From contig NZ_CP114058.1 in the NCBI RefSeq assembly GCF_026967475.1, positions 496,001-560,000 on the forward strand: a stretch of 64,000 bases of DNA, read 5' to 3'. Below, one piece after another: positions 28,665 through 38,994 of the stretch. How positions within the stretch are numbered: the first letter of the stretch is position 1; each line of letters opens with the position of its first letter. The position numbers and the translations under genes are program-made. This stretch comes from Rouxiella chamberiensis. GTDB taxonomy: Bacteria > Pseudomonadota > Gammaproteobacteria > Enterobacterales > Enterobacteriaceae. The notes under the pieces are model-generated. The model was not told where the DNA came from and ran no database searches. It worked only from the letters and a program-made list of their open reading frames with translations.

Positions 28665-29417
28665 ATGACTGTAATCCTGATAACCGGCGGCAATCGCGGT
28701 ATTGGCGCCAGCACGGCAATCGAATGTTCAACACGCGGCATGGGCGTTGTCATAACCTACCGCAGTCACGCCGAAGAAGCCGAGGCGCTGGTCGCTCGTC
28801 TTCAGGCCTCGGGCGGTAAGGCCGCTGCGCTGCAACTGGACGTGGCGAACCTCGCCTCATTTGGCGCATTCAAACAAAAGCTGATTGAAACGCTGGAAAC
28901 CACGTGGGGAAGCACGCAGCTTCACGGCCTGGTCAACAATGCCGGTTTCGGCAATTTCGTGGCTATCGAAGCGCTGAAAGAATCGGAATTCGATGAGCTG
29001 CTGAATGTGCACCTCAAGGGGCCGCTTTTCCTGACACAGGCTTTGCTGCCCGTCATCGAAGACGGCGGTCAGATAGTCAACATGACCAGCGCCACCACGC
29101 GCGTTGCCACGCCCGGCGCCGCGCCTTATGCGGCTTTCAAGGGCAGCATGGAAGTGCTTACCCGCTATATGGCGAAAGAGTTCGGCTCGCGCGGCATACG
29201 GGCCAATGCCATCTCACCGGGCGCGGTGCGTACCGACATGACACGCGAAGCGCTGGATCAAAACCCGGATTTCGAAGCCTTGCTGGCGTCGCAAACGGCG
29301 CTGGAACGCATTGCTACCGCTGACGATGTCGGCCACGCGATTGCCAGCCTGCTTTCGCAAGGGAATCGCTGGGTGAATGCGCAGTCCATCGAAGTCAGTG
29401 GCGGCTATATGATCTAG
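28665..29417 (+). CDS. Short-chain dehydrogenase/reductase
   Basis: A 250-residue SDR: TGGNRGIG at residues 7-14, NNAGFGN near 91, catalytic serine in NMTSATTR, YAAFK (Tyr and Lys pair) near 157-161, and SPGAVRTDM. A classical NADP-type enzyme of unknown substrate. It follows the AraC gene by 96 bases in the same direction and converges on dcuR with only 2 bases between stops. Confidence 0.85.
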   Translation: MTVILITGGNRGIGASTAIECSTRGMGVVITYRSHAEEAEALVARLQASGGKAAALQLDVANLASFGAFKQKLIETLETTWGSTQLHGLVNNAGFGNFVAIEALKESEFDELLNVHLKGPLFLTQALLPVIEDGGQIVNMTSATTRVATPGAAPYAAFKGSMEVLTRYMAKEFGSRGIRANAISPGAVRTDMTREALDQNPDFEALLASQTALERIATADDVGHAIASLLSQGNRWVNAQSIEVSGGYMI

Positions 29418-29419
29418 CG

Positions 29420-30139
29420 CTATTCGCAGTAATGTCTGAGCACGCCGACCTGTTCGGGCTGAAGGCGATAGCGATAGACGGGCCTGCCGGTCACGCCATA
29501 ATGGATGCTGGTAAACAGAATGTTCATCTGTGCCAGCCAAATCAGATACTTGCGGCACGAGACACGGGAGATGTTGACTTCACCGGCCAGTTCGTCGGTG
29601 GAGAATTCGCTGTCGGGATGTGCATCTATCCACTGGCACAGTGTCCGCAATGTCTGCTGCGTCAATCCTTTCGGCAGGCGCTTCTGTTCGTTATCGGCCG
29701 TTGAACTGCCGTGAATGAGGCGGTCGACATCCGCCTGCTGATAAAACGGATGGTTATCCATCAACTGCTTTTTCTGCCGCCAGTTGATCAACGCCTCTTC
29801 GAAACGCGGAAACTGGAAAGGTTTGATAAGATAATCGACCACGCCGTAGTGCATCGAGGTTTTAATGGTCGCCGCGTCGGCCGCCGAGGAGATGATAATG
29901 ACATCCACGGGGCGCTGGGCGCTGCGCAATTCGGGCAACAGTTGCAACCCGTTTTCATGCCGCATATAAATATCCAGCAAAATCAGGTCTACTGTCGGAT
30001 AACTGTGCGACACCCGATCTTTGGCTTCCTGCAACGTCGAGGCAACACCGCAACAGTGGAAACCCTCAATCTGCTCAACGTAGCAACGGTTTAGCTTCGC
30101 GACCATCGCATCGTCATCAACTACTAATACATTGATCAT
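29420..30139 (-). CDS. dcuR: DcuR response regulator
   Basis: A 239-residue CitB-family response regulator, the exact length of E. coli DcuR. Acidic pocket DDD at residues 8-10, phosphoacceptor aspartate in LILLDIYMRHENG (about residue 56), ISSAADAATI and the lysine of YLIKPFQ at about 107. The C-terminal HTH region STDELAGEVNISRVSCRKYLIWL and FTSIHYGVTGRPVYRYR match DcuR closely. It overlaps dcuS by 4 bases. DcuR activates C4-dicarboxylate transport and fumarate respiration genes. Confidence 0.95.
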   Translation of the reverse strand: MINVLVVDDDAMVAKLNRCYVEQIEGFHCCGVASTLQEAKDRVSHSYPTVDLILLDIYMRHENGLQLLPELRSAQRPVDVIIISSAADAATIKTSMHYGVVDYLIKPFQFPRFEEALINWRQKKQLMDNHPFYQQADVDRLIHGSSTADNEQKRLPKGLTQQTLRTLCQWIDAHPDSEFSTDELAGEVNISRVSCRKYLIWLAQMNILFTSIHYGVTGRPVYRYRLQPEQVGVLRHYCE

Positions 30140-31767
30140 ACGGTTTTATTTCCTTTTCCCCACGGAAGCTGGACCAAAAATTGGGTATAGACGCCCGGTT
30201 CGGATTCAACGTTGATTTCGCCGCCCAGACTGCGGATCTGCTGCTGAACCAGGAAAAGCCCCACCCCGCGTTCATCGCCCTTGGACGAGTGGCCTTTTTC
30301 GAAGATGTGAGGCAGGGTGCTTGCCGATATGCCCGGCCCATCGTCACTGACCTCGCAGGTCAGCCAGCCATTCTGATAATGCAGCATCAGATGAATTTCG
30401 CCATGCGGCTGATTTGCCAATGCTTCGAGCGCATTTTCGACGAGGTTGCCAAGCACGGTAATCAGCACGGCGACCTGTTCTTCGCTGCCGATATCGGGCA
30501 GCGAACTGGCTTCGCTCAGCGTGAGCTGGTGGCCGCTATTCGCCGCACGATTGATTTTGCTTAACAGGAAACCGGCAATCATCGGCGCAGCAATCTTCTG
30601 TTGCAGCGCGCCAATTTCCGTCTGGTAACTGTTGGCCGTGTGCAGAATAAAGGTTTCTGCCTGCGCATAATTTTTCAGGTGCAACAGGCCAAGAATGACG
30701 TGCAGCTTGTTCATGAACTCGTGCGAGCGCTCACTCAGGGTATCGACGTAGTTTACCATACCGTCCAGACGCTGCATCAGCTGACCGATTTCGGTCTTGT
30801 CACGGAAGGTACAGACCGCGCCGATGATGCGGTCGCCGCTGCGCACCGGCACCGTATTGCTGATTAAGGTGCGCCCCTGCGCCATGACTTTTTCATCCTG
30901 CCAGGCGGTGCCGTTATGCAGTGCTTCGCGCAGATGACTGAGGATTATCGAGTTTTCGGGGATCCCGTCGCCGGTAATCGGTGTTTCTGCCGCCGTTTCA
31001 TGCAATAACTTTCTGGCCGCCTGATTGATGAGGGTAACGCGCGCATGTGCGTCGACGGCGATGACCCCTTCCTTGATAGACTCGAGAATTGCCTGCCGCT
31101 GTTCAAACAGGGTCGAGATCTCATGGGGTTCCAGCCCGAAGAGAATGCGTTTCAGGCGTGTCACCAGAATCAGAATACCGATTGAGCCGATAAGCGCGCC
31201 AACCAGCACCGTCCAGAAGATGTTCCAGCGGTTGCGGGTGATTTGCGCATTGACTTCACTTAGTGAAATCCCTATCGCGACGACGCCCACCTGCCGATGC
31301 TGCGCGTTATAGACGGGCGTAAATACCCGCAGCGCTTCGTCGAGCGCGCCATGACTCACGGCAATGTTTTCCAGGCCGCGCAGCGCGGGCAGAAAGTCAT
31401 CGCCAATGAAATGGTGATTGATAAGCTGTGGATTGGGATGAGAGTAGCGTATTCCCTGCATGTTGATGATAACGACAAACAGCAAATCGTTGCGTTTCAC
31501 CACCGTATTGGCAATGGGTTGAATAATGTTGTCAGTGGGGGAGAGCATCAGGCCACGCTGGATATCGGGCGAGTCGGCAAGCGTTCGTGCCACGGCCAGC
31601 GCCTTGTCTTTGAGATGCGCGTTAATAAAGTTATCAATTTGCAGATAATAGAGAAAATGCACACTCAGCAGCACGGTGGCAATCACGGTAGCGAACATCA
31701 GGCTCACCAGCGTACCGAGTTTTAGAGGGCGTTTACGTAACTGATTTTGCGGCCGAACCTGTGTCAT
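30136..31767 (-). CDS. dcuS: DcuS sensor kinase for C4-dicarboxylates
   Basis: A 543-residue membrane sensor kinase. Membrane helix at about 20-42, a periplasmic PASP domain at 43-180 that binds fumarate-like ligands, second helix at about 185-205, a cytoplasmic PAS domain (ILESIKEGVIAVDAHARVTLINQAARKLL), then the phosphoacceptor histidine in LSERSHEFMNKLHVILGLLHL and the ATPase N, G1 and G2 boxes (NLVENALEAL, DDGPGIS, ERGVGLFLV). It forms an operon with dcuR. mqo and maeA in this window belong to the same metabolic area; dctA and dcuB are not present here. Confidence 0.94.
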   Translation of the reverse strand: MTQVRPQNQLRKRPLKLGTLVSLMFATVIATVLLSVHFLYYLQIDNFINAHLKDKALAVARTLADSPDIQRGLMLSPTDNIIQPIANTVVKRNDLLFVVIINMQGIRYSHPNPQLINHHFIGDDFLPALRGLENIAVSHGALDEALRVFTPVYNAQHRQVGVVAIGISLSEVNAQITRNRWNIFWTVLVGALIGSIGILILVTRLKRILFGLEPHEISTLFEQRQAILESIKEGVIAVDAHARVTLINQAARKLLHETAAETPITGDGIPENSIILSHLREALHNGTAWQDEKVMAQGRTLISNTVPVRSGDRIIGAVCTFRDKTEIGQLMQRLDGMVNYVDTLSERSHEFMNKLHVILGLLHLKNYAQAETFILHTANSYQTEIGALQQKIAAPMIAGFLLSKINRAANSGHQLTLSEASSLPDIGSEEQVAVLITVLGNLVENALEALANQPHGEIHLMLHYQNGWLTCEVSDDGPGISASTLPHIFEKGHSSKGDERGVGLFLVQQQIRSLGGEINVESEPGVYTQFLVQLPWGKGNKTV

Positions 31768-31989
31768 AGCGTATTCAATGCGAAGAAATGCAACATGGCA
31801 TAAAAGAAGGATGGCATAGAGTACCGCCGTAGATAGGGACTTGTATTTTTCACTGCCCCTTTTGTAACTAAATAAACAGAAAATCGCGATTATTAATTAA
31901 ATAACTAAAAACACATTAACTTGGCTGTAACAATATTTTAAATTCCCCGCACTTTTTTCCGACCCACAATAACAAAGTGTAGACCTGGA

Positions 31990-33648
31990 ATGAACAAATC
32001 CACAAAACTACTTTCTTCGCTCTCCCTCGCAGCGTTGCTCGTTTCATCAGCGGTCCACGCTGAAACTTCACCAGAGAAAACCGACGTCCTGCTGATTGGC
32101 GGCGGCATCATGAGTGCCTCCCTCGGAACCTGGCTTGAAATGCTGCAACCTGACTGGAAACAGATCATGGTCGAGAAACTCGATGGCGTTGCGCTCGAGT
32201 CCTCCAACGGCTGGAACAACGCCGGTACCGGTCACTCGGCCAATATGGAGTTGAACTATACGCCTGAGCGTAAAGACGGCTCCATCGATGTCAGCAAGGC
32301 GCTGGAAATCAACGAAGCCTTTATGATCTCCCGCCAGTTCTGGACCTCGAACGTCAAGAGCGGTGTGCTGCACGATCCGCATTCCTTCATCAACTCTACA
32401 CCGCACATGAGCTTTGTCTGGGGCGACAAAAATGTCGAGTACCTGAACAAGCGCTACGAAGCGTTGCAGAAAACCGTGCTGTTCCAGGGCATGAAGTTCT
32501 CGACCGATCACCAGCAAATTCAGCAATGGGCACCGCTCATTATGGAAGGGCGTGATCCGCAGCAGAAAGTGGCTGCCACCTGGACGCCGGTCGGCACCGA
32601 CGTCAACTATGGCGAAATTACCCGTCAGTTGATCGGCAGCCTGAAGAAAAATGACAACTTCAAGCTGGAAACCTCGTCTGAAGTCACCGATTTCAAACGC
32701 AATGGCGACAACTCATGGCATGTGACTATCAAAGATGTCAAAAGCGGTGACGAGCGTACTGTGGATGCGAAATACGTCTTCATCGGTGCTGGCGGCGGCG
32801 CATTGAAACTGCTGCAAAAAACCGGAATTCCTGAAGGCGACAATTACGCTGGCTTCCCGGTAGGCGGCTCGTTCCTCGTGACCGAAAACCCGGCCATCGC
32901 CGCGCGTCATCAGGAAAAAGTCTATGGTCAGGCTTCCGTAGGTGCGCCACCGATGTCTGTTCCGCACCTCGATGCGCGTTATCTCGACGGCAAACGTGTG
33001 GTGCTGTTCGGGCCATTCGCGACTTTCTCTACCAAGTTCCTGAAAAACGGTTCGCTGTTTGACCTGCTGGGCACGACGACGACCCACAACTTCATGCCGA
33101 TGACCCACGTAGGTCTGGACAACTTCGACCTGGTTAAATATCTGATTGGTCAGGTAATGTTGAGTGATGACGATCGTTTCGCCGCGCTGAAGGAATACTA
33201 CCCTGATGCGAAGAAAGAAGACTGGAAGCTGATTCAGGCCGGTCAACGCGTACAGATTATCAAGAAAGATGAAGACAAGGGCGGCGTGCTGAAGCTGGGT
33301 ACTGAAATCATCACTGACCAGCAGAAAACCGTTGCCGCGCTGTTGGGTGCCTCGCCGGGTGCTTCTACTGCCGCGCCGATTGCCATCAGCGTGATTGAAA
33401 AACTGTTCCCGACCGAGTTCAAGTCGCCGGAATGGCAGAGCAAAATCCGCCAGATAGTCCCAAGCTTCGGGCAGAAGCTGAACGACGATGCCGCACTGAC
33501 GCAGCGCGTTTGGGATGACACCGCAGCCACGTTGCAGCTGACCAAACCACCGGTCATCAACATGCCGCAGACCACCGCAGCCACGGCGGAAACCACGCCA
33601 GCCCCTGCGAAAGCTGCCGCTTCGCCTGCACACGACATGGCGCTGTAA
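31990..33648 (+). CDS. mqo: Malate:quinone oxidoreductase
   Basis: A 552-residue FAD enzyme that oxidises malate to oxaloacetate and passes electrons to quinone. FAD motif [15 protein letters not shown] at about residue 31; [68 protein letters not shown] and [14 protein letters not shown] are Mqo signatures. As in E. coli Mqo, a hydrophobic N-terminal stretch ends in VHA at residue 23 and looks like a signal peptide, although the enzyme is thought to act at the inner face of the membrane. The C-terminal 35 residues are Ala/Pro/Thr-rich. Divergent from dcuS. Confidence 0.95.
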   Translation: MNKSTKLLSSLSLAALLVSSAVHAETSPEKTDVLLIGGGIMSASLGTWLEMLQPDWKQIMVEKLDGVALESSNGWNNAGTGHSANMELNYTPERKDGSIDVSKALEINEAFMISRQFWTSNVKSGVLHDPHSFINSTPHMSFVWGDKNVEYLNKRYEALQKTVLFQGMKFSTDHQQIQQWAPLIMEGRDPQQKVAATWTPVGTDVNYGEITRQLIGSLKKNDNFKLETSSEVTDFKRNGDNSWHVTIKDVKSGDERTVDAKYVFIGAGGGALKLLQKTGIPEGDNYAGFPVGGSFLVTENPAIAARHQEKVYGQASVGAPPMSVPHLDARYLDGKRVVLFGPFATFSTKFLKNGSLFDLLGTTTTHNFMPMTHVGLDNFDLVKYLIGQVMLSDDDRFAALKEYYPDAKKEDWKLIQAGQRVQIIKKDEDKGGVLKLGTEIITDQQKTVAALLGASPGASTAAPIAISVIEKLFPTEFKSPEWQSKIRQIVPSFGQKLNDDAALTQRVWDDTAATLQLTKPPVINMPQTTAATAETTPAPAKAAASPAHDMAL

Positions 33649-33687
33649 GATAGGCTTACCCTGTCACGGTTAGCCAACAGCAAAATC

Positions 33688-33721
33688 AAACGCCTGATGC
33701 CACGCATCGGGCGTTTTTTTT
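33688..33721 (+). terminator. Terminator of mqo
   Basis: AAACGCCTGATG and CATCGGGCGTTT pair around a short loop and run into eight Ts, 40 bases after the mqo stop. Confidence 0.85.
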
Positions 33722-33744
33722 GCCTCAATCATGCTGTACAGACA

Positions 33745-33776
33745 TAAAAAAGGCCGGTCAATCAGTGACCGGCCTG
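33745..33776 (-). terminator. Terminator of proP
   Basis: Read on the minus strand, AGGCCGGTCA-CTGAT-TGACCGGCCT is a perfect 10-base stem followed by a T run. It lies about 30 bases past the proP stop. Confidence 0.85.
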
Positions 33777-33804
33777 TGGATGCCTTACCTTGTTAACTCA
33801 GGCA

Positions 33805-35313
33805 TTAACCATTGATTTCTGGATGCTGGTCAATCAGGTTACTGCGCTTTTTCTGAAGTTCGGCAATTTGCAGATCGATATCTTCGATTTTCTGTTCGAC
33901 GCTATCGTAATGCTCCTGCAGGATCTCTTTCGCTTCGGCACGGTCGGAAGCCGCAGGGGTCGCGCCTTTCAACGGTTTGTTGGCCGTCTCTTTCATGAAG
34001 ATAGCCGTGACGAAACCAATAATGGCGACAACCATCAGATAATAGGCCGGCATAAAGAGGTTATTGGTGGATTCCACCAGCCAGGCGGCGATGGTTGGAG
34101 TCAGACCCGCAATCAGCACCGACACGTTGAAGGCAATCGCCAGCGCGCTGTAGCGGATGTTGGTCGGGAACATCGCGGGCAAGGTTGACGCCATCACACC
34201 GATAAAGCAGTTAAGCAGCACGGCAAGAATCAGCAAGCCCAGGAAAATCAGCCCGATAACGTTACTTTGAATCAGGATGAAGCAAGGGATCGCCAGAATA
34301 AACAGGCCCACGCTGCCGACAAGTACAAATGGCTTGCGGCCGAAGCGGTCACTCAGCATCCCCATCACCGGCTGAACAAACAGCATACCGACCATGATGG
34401 CGATGATAATCAGCAGACCGTGGTCTTCCGAGTAGTGCAGGCTGTGCGACAGGTAGCTTGGCATGTAGGTCAGCAACATGTAGTAGGTCACGTTGGTGGC
34501 GATAACCATACCGACAGAGATAATCAGCGCTTTCCATTGTTTGGTCAGGATCTCGCGGAACGAGACTTTCGGTGGCTCGGCAATGTCCTTACGCGAATCG
34601 CTGTCGATTTTGTCGACGTGCTGCTGGAAGGTTGGCGTCTCTTCCAGGGCATGACGCAGGTAAATCCCGATCAGGCCCAGCGGTGCGGCAATAAAGAACG
34701 GAATACGCCAGCCCCACTCGAGGAAATTGGTTTCACCAATGATGCTGGAGATAAGGATAACCACGCCCGCACCGAGAATGAAACCGGCGATGGAGCCGAA
34801 GTCCAGCCAGCTGCCGAGGAAGCCGCGTTTTCTGTCCGGCGAGTATTCCGCCACAAAGATAGCCGCACCCGTATATTCGCCGCCGACCGAGAAGCCTTGC
34901 GCCAGTTTGGCGAGCAGCAGCAGAATAGGTGCCCAGATACCAATGGAGGCATACGACGGAATAAGGCCGATACAGAATGTACTGACCGACATGATGATAA
35001 TGGTGATGGAAAGCACTTTCTGGCGACCGAATTTATCGCCCAGTGCGCCGAAGAACAACCCACCCAGTGGTCGTACAAGGAAAGGAACAGAGAAGGTTGC
35101 CAGTGCGGCAATCATCTGAATACCCGGATCTGCGCCCGGGAAGAACACTTGCCCCAGCGCAAATGCCACAAACCCGTACACACCGAAGTCAAACCATTCC
35201 ATCGCATTACCGAGCGCAGCGGCGGTGATCGCCTTTTTGAGCTTGGTATCATCAATGATAGTAATATCATTGATGTGCATCGGTTTGACGCGTTTTTTTC
35301 TTAATTTAATCAT
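33805..35313 (-). CDS. proP: Proline/glycine betaine:H+ symporter ProP
   Basis: A 502-residue MFS osmosensory transporter that imports proline, glycine betaine and related compatible solutes under high osmolality. Near-identical landmarks to E. coli ProP: TIIDDTKLKKAITAAALGNAMEWFDFGVYGFVA split across the first helix, GQGFSVGGEYTGA-type loop, DRKRGFLGSWLDFGSIAGF, SDRFGRKPF and TLPAMFPTNIRYSALA. The cytoplasmic C-terminus (about 455-500, QEHYDSVEQKIEDIDLQIAELQKKR) is the alpha-helical coiled coil that sets osmotic activation. ATG 35313 follows AAGGGAAG; a longer in-frame start lacks support. Confidence 0.95.
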   Translation of the reverse strand: MIKLRKKRVKPMHINDITIIDDTKLKKAITAAALGNAMEWFDFGVYGFVAFALGQVFFPGADPGIQMIAALATFSVPFLVRPLGGLFFGALGDKFGRQKVLSITIIIMSVSTFCIGLIPSYASIGIWAPILLLLAKLAQGFSVGGEYTGAAIFVAEYSPDRKRGFLGSWLDFGSIAGFILGAGVVILISSIIGETNFLEWGWRIPFFIAAPLGLIGIYLRHALEETPTFQQHVDKIDSDSRKDIAEPPKVSFREILTKQWKALIISVGMVIATNVTYYMLLTYMPSYLSHSLHYSEDHGLLIIIAIMVGMLFVQPVMGMLSDRFGRKPFVLVGSVGLFILAIPCFILIQSNVIGLIFLGLLILAVLLNCFIGVMASTLPAMFPTNIRYSALAIAFNVSVLIAGLTPTIAAWLVESTNNLFMPAYYLMVVAIIGFVTAIFMKETANKPLKGATPAASDRAEAKEILQEHYDSVEQKIEDIDLQIAELQKKRSNLIDQHPEING

Positions 35314-35919
35314 ATACTTCCCTTGTCTAAAATAACTCCGCAATCATTGCTTGAGAATGCATATTCTCAATAAATCATCTGTTTACAAAATTATTATAAG
35401 TTGCTTTGGTAATAAGGCAAAAGTTTAGCCTTGTGACCAAAAAATAAAGTTTTTTCAACCCATTTTTCGAGGAGAACAGGAAGCGGGCAAATTTTACTTA
35501 GGTCGCTCATTAATCGGTTGCTTAAAGAATGGGGCAATATTTTAGGAGCGCTTAGCGAGCAGGTTAAATAGTAGGCAGGTGCGTTTTAATTAGCCACTTG
35601 TTGGGAGCTGTTGATTTTTCAGGCAATGAAAAGGGTAATAACGCCAGAGAAGGTTATGACCTCACAACGCTGTAAAAGAGAGACAGAAGGCTGACTTCGC
35701 AATATTTTCCCCAATAGGTCCAAACCCCGCCGCGCAAAATTTTCCCGCAACGGGTCAGGCGTTATCGCCTGTCGAGTTTGTTTATATTGTCAGGGCCAAT
35801 ATTTTTACTCAACTTGATGATTAGAAGACCCTTATAAATAGGGTTATTCCTTGCCGCAGTAATAAAGGCGTCATTTTATGTTTTAAGCAGAATGCCTAAA
35901 AATCATTATCCGGTAAAAA
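35314..35919. other. 600-base intergenic region with no gene
   Basis: No supported frame. The first 150 bases are AT-rich and should hold the proP promoter. A small hairpin, AGGCG-TTAT-CGCCT, lies near 35757-35771. The region could hide a small RNA, but I see no promoter plus terminator pair that supports one. Confidence 0.35.
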
Positions 35920-35948
35920 ATAAAAAAGCTGCCCGCAGGCAGCCTTTA
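35920..35948 (-). terminator. Terminator of the dehydrogenase operon
   Basis: On the minus strand GGCTGCC-TGCG-GGCAGC is followed by TTTTTT, about 20 bases after the cytochrome c stop. Confidence 0.82.
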
Positions 35949-35964
35949 AGTGGAAGGTGAAACC

Positions 35965-37323
35965 TTATTTACGCGATTTTTTACGCTGAATAATTACGCC
36001 TCCGCCGATTACCAGCAGCACAAGGATAATAATCCCCGCCAGCATTCCCTCTTTGGCCAGGGCAATAAGAGGAGAAGCTTCGCCGCCTTCACGTAATGCC
36101 TTAACCCGTTCCGGTGTGGTTTGTACCCCTGCATCGCCGTAGGTCTTGAATAGATAATTAACCAGCGTCGCCATTTGCCTATCGTCGAGTTTATCGCTGA
36201 ACGCGGGCATTGCCTGTCCCTTGTCCGGCGTGACTCCCTCAAGGACGGCCATGACGGCATTATCGGCGACCGGGCGTTTAAGCGCAGCATTGCCAAACAG
36301 CGCCGGAATGCCGTTGCCGCCTTGCCCTGATAGCTGGTGGCAGGTCGAACAGTGCGCTTCGTATAACTTCGCGCCTTCAGGTGCGGAACCGGTCATGATG
36401 GCGACATCCGACAACCTTGGCGTAGAGGTTGGCAGTTTGCCCGGCGCGGCATTGATACTCTGCGCCGGCAGGGCGCGAAGATAGGTGGCGATGGCCTGAA
36501 TATCCGCCGGAGACAGTTTACTGAAGCTCTTGTCGATGGCTTCGAGCATCGGGCCGCCTGCCTGCGAGCCATTGGCTGAACGCCCGGTTGCCAGATACTG
36601 TTCGAGATCCTGTTGCGACCAGCTGCCGATGCCCGCATGAGGATCCGGGGTAATGTTCGGTGCAAACCAGGTGCCAAGGGATGCCCCGCCCAACGCGTTA
36701 TCTGCCTGTTCTGCCATCAGCGCATTACGCGGCGTGTGACAGGTCGAGCAGTGTGTCAGGCCCTGAACCAGATACGCACCGCGATTCCATTCGGCCGATT
36801 TACCGCTGTCTGCCACATAGGGCTTGCCGTGGGCAAACAGCAGGTTCCAACCGGCCATCGACAGGCGAATGTTGAAGGGGAAAGGCAGGGCCGTTTCGGC
36901 CGCCTTGTCATCCACGGGCTTCACGCCTTGCATAAAGTAGGCATAAAGCGCCTGCATATCTTCATCGGTAATCGACGAATAGGCCGTATAAGGCATGGCC
37001 GGATAAAGATGGGCGCCGTCTTTGCGCACGCCTTTTCGCACCGCGTGTTCGAAATCGTCGAGGGTATAATCGCCAATACCCGCGACTTTCGACGGCGTAA
37101 TATTGGTCGAATAGATTTTCCCGAGTGGCGTCGCCAGTGGCAATCCGCCCGCAAAAGCCTTGCCGCCGGGCGCGGTATGACAGGCTCCGCAATCGCCCGC
37201 CACAGCCAGATACTCTCCTCGGGCGACAAGGTCCTGCCCGCCATTATTCTGTGCCATTGCGGTCTGGCTGAACATCAGTCCGGCAAAGGCGCTGACAAGA
37301 CTTAAAGAAAGCAATTTCTTCAT
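35965..37323 (-). CDS. Triheme cytochrome c subunit of a periplasmic FAD dehydrogenase
   Basis: A 452-residue membrane-anchored cytochrome. Signal peptide at residues 1-24 (cleavage after TAMA). Three CxxCH heme sites: CGACH at about 45, CSTCH at about 193 and CSTCH at about 328. A C-terminal hydrophobic helix (AGIIILVLLVIGGGVII) ends in a basic tail and anchors it. This is the electron-accepting subunit of gluconate/sorbitol/alcohol dehydrogenase complexes, passing electrons to ubiquinone. Third gene of the operon, 11 bases after the catalytic subunit. Confidence 0.9.
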   Translation of the reverse strand: MKKLLSLSLVSAFAGLMFSQTAMAQNNGGQDLVARGEYLAVAGDCGACHTAPGGKAFAGGLPLATPLGKIYSTNITPSKVAGIGDYTLDDFEHAVRKGVRKDGAHLYPAMPYTAYSSITDEDMQALYAYFMQGVKPVDDKAAETALPFPFNIRLSMAGWNLLFAHGKPYVADSGKSAEWNRGAYLVQGLTHCSTCHTPRNALMAEQADNALGGASLGTWFAPNITPDPHAGIGSWSQQDLEQYLATGRSANGSQAGGPMLEAIDKSFSKLSPADIQAIATYLRALPAQSINAAPGKLPTSTPRLSDVAIMTGSAPEGAKLYEAHCSTCHQLSGQGGNGIPALFGNAALKRPVADNAVMAVLEGVTPDKGQAMPAFSDKLDDRQMATLVNYLFKTYGDAGVQTTPERVKALREGGEASPLIALAKEGMLAGIIILVLLVIGGGVIIQRKKSRK

Positions 37324-37334
37324 CGTTACTCTCC

Positions 37335-38939
37335 TTAAAGTTTGCCGAGAATGGCATCGGCCGTGCGCAAGCCCAGCGCACAGGCAGTCAGGGTGGAGTT
37401 GGCGGTCGCTACCGTCGGCATGACACCGGTCGAGACCATATATAGATTGTCGAAATCCCAGGCTTTGCCGACGTGGTCGGTCACTGAAGTCTTCTCGTCA
37501 AATCCCATCGCCAACGTGCCGGTAATATGCTGATTGTTGCTGTAAACGCCCGGCGTGGAGTAGCGCACCTGTTTCGCGCCCATCATCGCCGCGATGTCGG
37601 CATAGACCGCCAAAGAGTGTTGCATGCCTTTTTCGACATAGTCGTCATAGGAGTAGGAAAACGCCGGAACCGGAAGGCCGAGCGCATCCTTTTTACGCGT
37701 ACTGAGCAAAGTGCGGTTGTTTCTGTCCGGCAGTTGTTCCATCACGTTCTTGACGCTCAACTGGCGCGCGGCGCGAAAACGAATGGCGTCATCCAGCGCC
37801 GTACCGGTCAGGCCTTCTTTAATTGCGGCAGCGGTCACACCGGCAACCTGTGAAGAATTAGAAAAATCGACGCGGAAAGCGGCGGATTCCGCACGGAACG
37901 CGCCGTCGCGAAGTTGCTGAATGGAGGACGGACTCATCGGGCCGCGTCCCGGCCAGAGCGGTTCATCCACATAGAAAGTGGCCGAGTTGGAAGGGTGGTC
38001 CATCAGGTTGCGGCCCAGTTGGTCGTAGTTATTGCACAATCCGTGGGGGTTTTTGTCATCGGCGGACATAAACAGAATCTTCGGCGTTTCGATGGCATTG
38101 GCCGCCATCACAAAGACCTGTGCTTCAACCCGATGCGAGACTTTATCCCAGTCGTAATAGTGCAGGGCAGTAATCTTGCCTTTGCTGTCGTGTTCGAGCT
38201 TGTAAACCACCGCCTGCGAGACAAGTTTTACGCCCGCCTTTTCAGCGGCGTCTGCTGCAATCCCGCCATGATACTGGGCATCGATGGGGCAGATAGGCAT
38301 GCAGTTATTGTTGCCGCAGCATTGAGGACGGCCATCGTAAGGCACGGAGTTACGGCCTGTGGTATTGGTCAGCACCTCGTATTTTGGCGCAAGCCGTTCG
38401 GTAATACGCTGTTCGAGATAGGATTTCTGCACGCCAGGCATCGGGAAAGGCTGCTGGCGCGGCGAATATTTTGCCATTTCTGCCGGGCCGGATACGCCCC
38501 ACAATAGTTCGGCTTCATAATAGTAGGGTTCAAGATCGGCATAGCTAAGTGGCCAGTCGCGACCCACGCCATATTGCGATTTTAAACGGAAATCATTCGG
38601 AACCAGACGCCACGCCTGCGCCGCCCAGTGCCAGCTTGTTCCACCGACCACCCGAATATATTCCGGCTTGTAATCGTGGGGGCCGGTTTGATCCAGATAG
38701 CCGTTATCCTGAGGTTTGTAGTCTGGAAATGGCGCGATATCCGAGTTGGGATAAGGCGCAATAAAGTCGTCTTTACGTGCGGAATGACGAAAATTGGTGA
38801 CAATGTCGTCACGTTTTATGCGCGGGCCAGCCTCAAGCATCAGCACCTGACGCCCGGCCAATGCCAGCTTGCGCGCCGTTAATGCGCCAACAACGCCGGA
38901 ACCAATAACGACGATATCGGTAGAAATAGAATCAGACAT
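37335..38939 (-). CDS. GMC-type FAD dehydrogenase, catalytic subunit
   Basis: A 534-residue glucose-methanol-choline oxidoreductase. FAD motif VVIGSGVVGALTARKLALAGRQVLMLEAG at residues 10-38; GGTSWHWAAQAWRLVPNDF, CCGNNNCMPICPIDAQYHGG (cysteine-rich stretch typical of gluconate 2-dehydrogenase/FAD-SLDH, where an Fe-S cluster has been described in related enzymes), and the C-terminal TGVMPTVATANSTLTACALGLRTAD. No own signal peptide: it is probably carried through Tat by the small subunit. The substrate could be gluconate, sorbitol or another polyol; the small-subunit type favours the sorbitol dehydrogenase group. Confidence 0.88.
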   Translation of the reverse strand: MSDSISTDIVVIGSGVVGALTARKLALAGRQVLMLEAGPRIKRDDIVTNFRHSARKDDFIAPYPNSDIAPFPDYKPQDNGYLDQTGPHDYKPEYIRVVGGTSWHWAAQAWRLVPNDFRLKSQYGVGRDWPLSYADLEPYYYEAELLWGVSGPAEMAKYSPRQQPFPMPGVQKSYLEQRITERLAPKYEVLTNTTGRNSVPYDGRPQCCGNNNCMPICPIDAQYHGGIAADAAEKAGVKLVSQAVVYKLEHDSKGKITALHYYDWDKVSHRVEAQVFVMAANAIETPKILFMSADDKNPHGLCNNYDQLGRNLMDHPSNSATFYVDEPLWPGRGPMSPSSIQQLRDGAFRAESAAFRVDFSNSSQVAGVTAAAIKEGLTGTALDDAIRFRAARQLSVKNVMEQLPDRNNRTLLSTRKKDALGLPVPAFSYSYDDYVEKGMQHSLAVYADIAAMMGAKQVRYSTPGVYSNNQHITGTLAMGFDEKTSVTDHVGKAWDFDNLYMVSTGVMPTVATANSTLTACALGLRTADAILGKL

Positions 38940-38994
38940 GATGAGTCACTTTTCTCGAAAGAAGAAACGGATTACACGGGGAAAGTCGGCGGAA

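Noticed and set aside
32713..33633. 306-codon minus-strand frame inside mqo
   Set aside because: Antisense of a certain gene, with no start signals and no recognisable domain.
34267..35304. 345-codon plus-strand frame opposite proP
   Set aside because: ProP on the minus strand is certain; the mirror frame is very rich in His, Gln, Arg and Asn, as antisense frames of membrane proteins often are.
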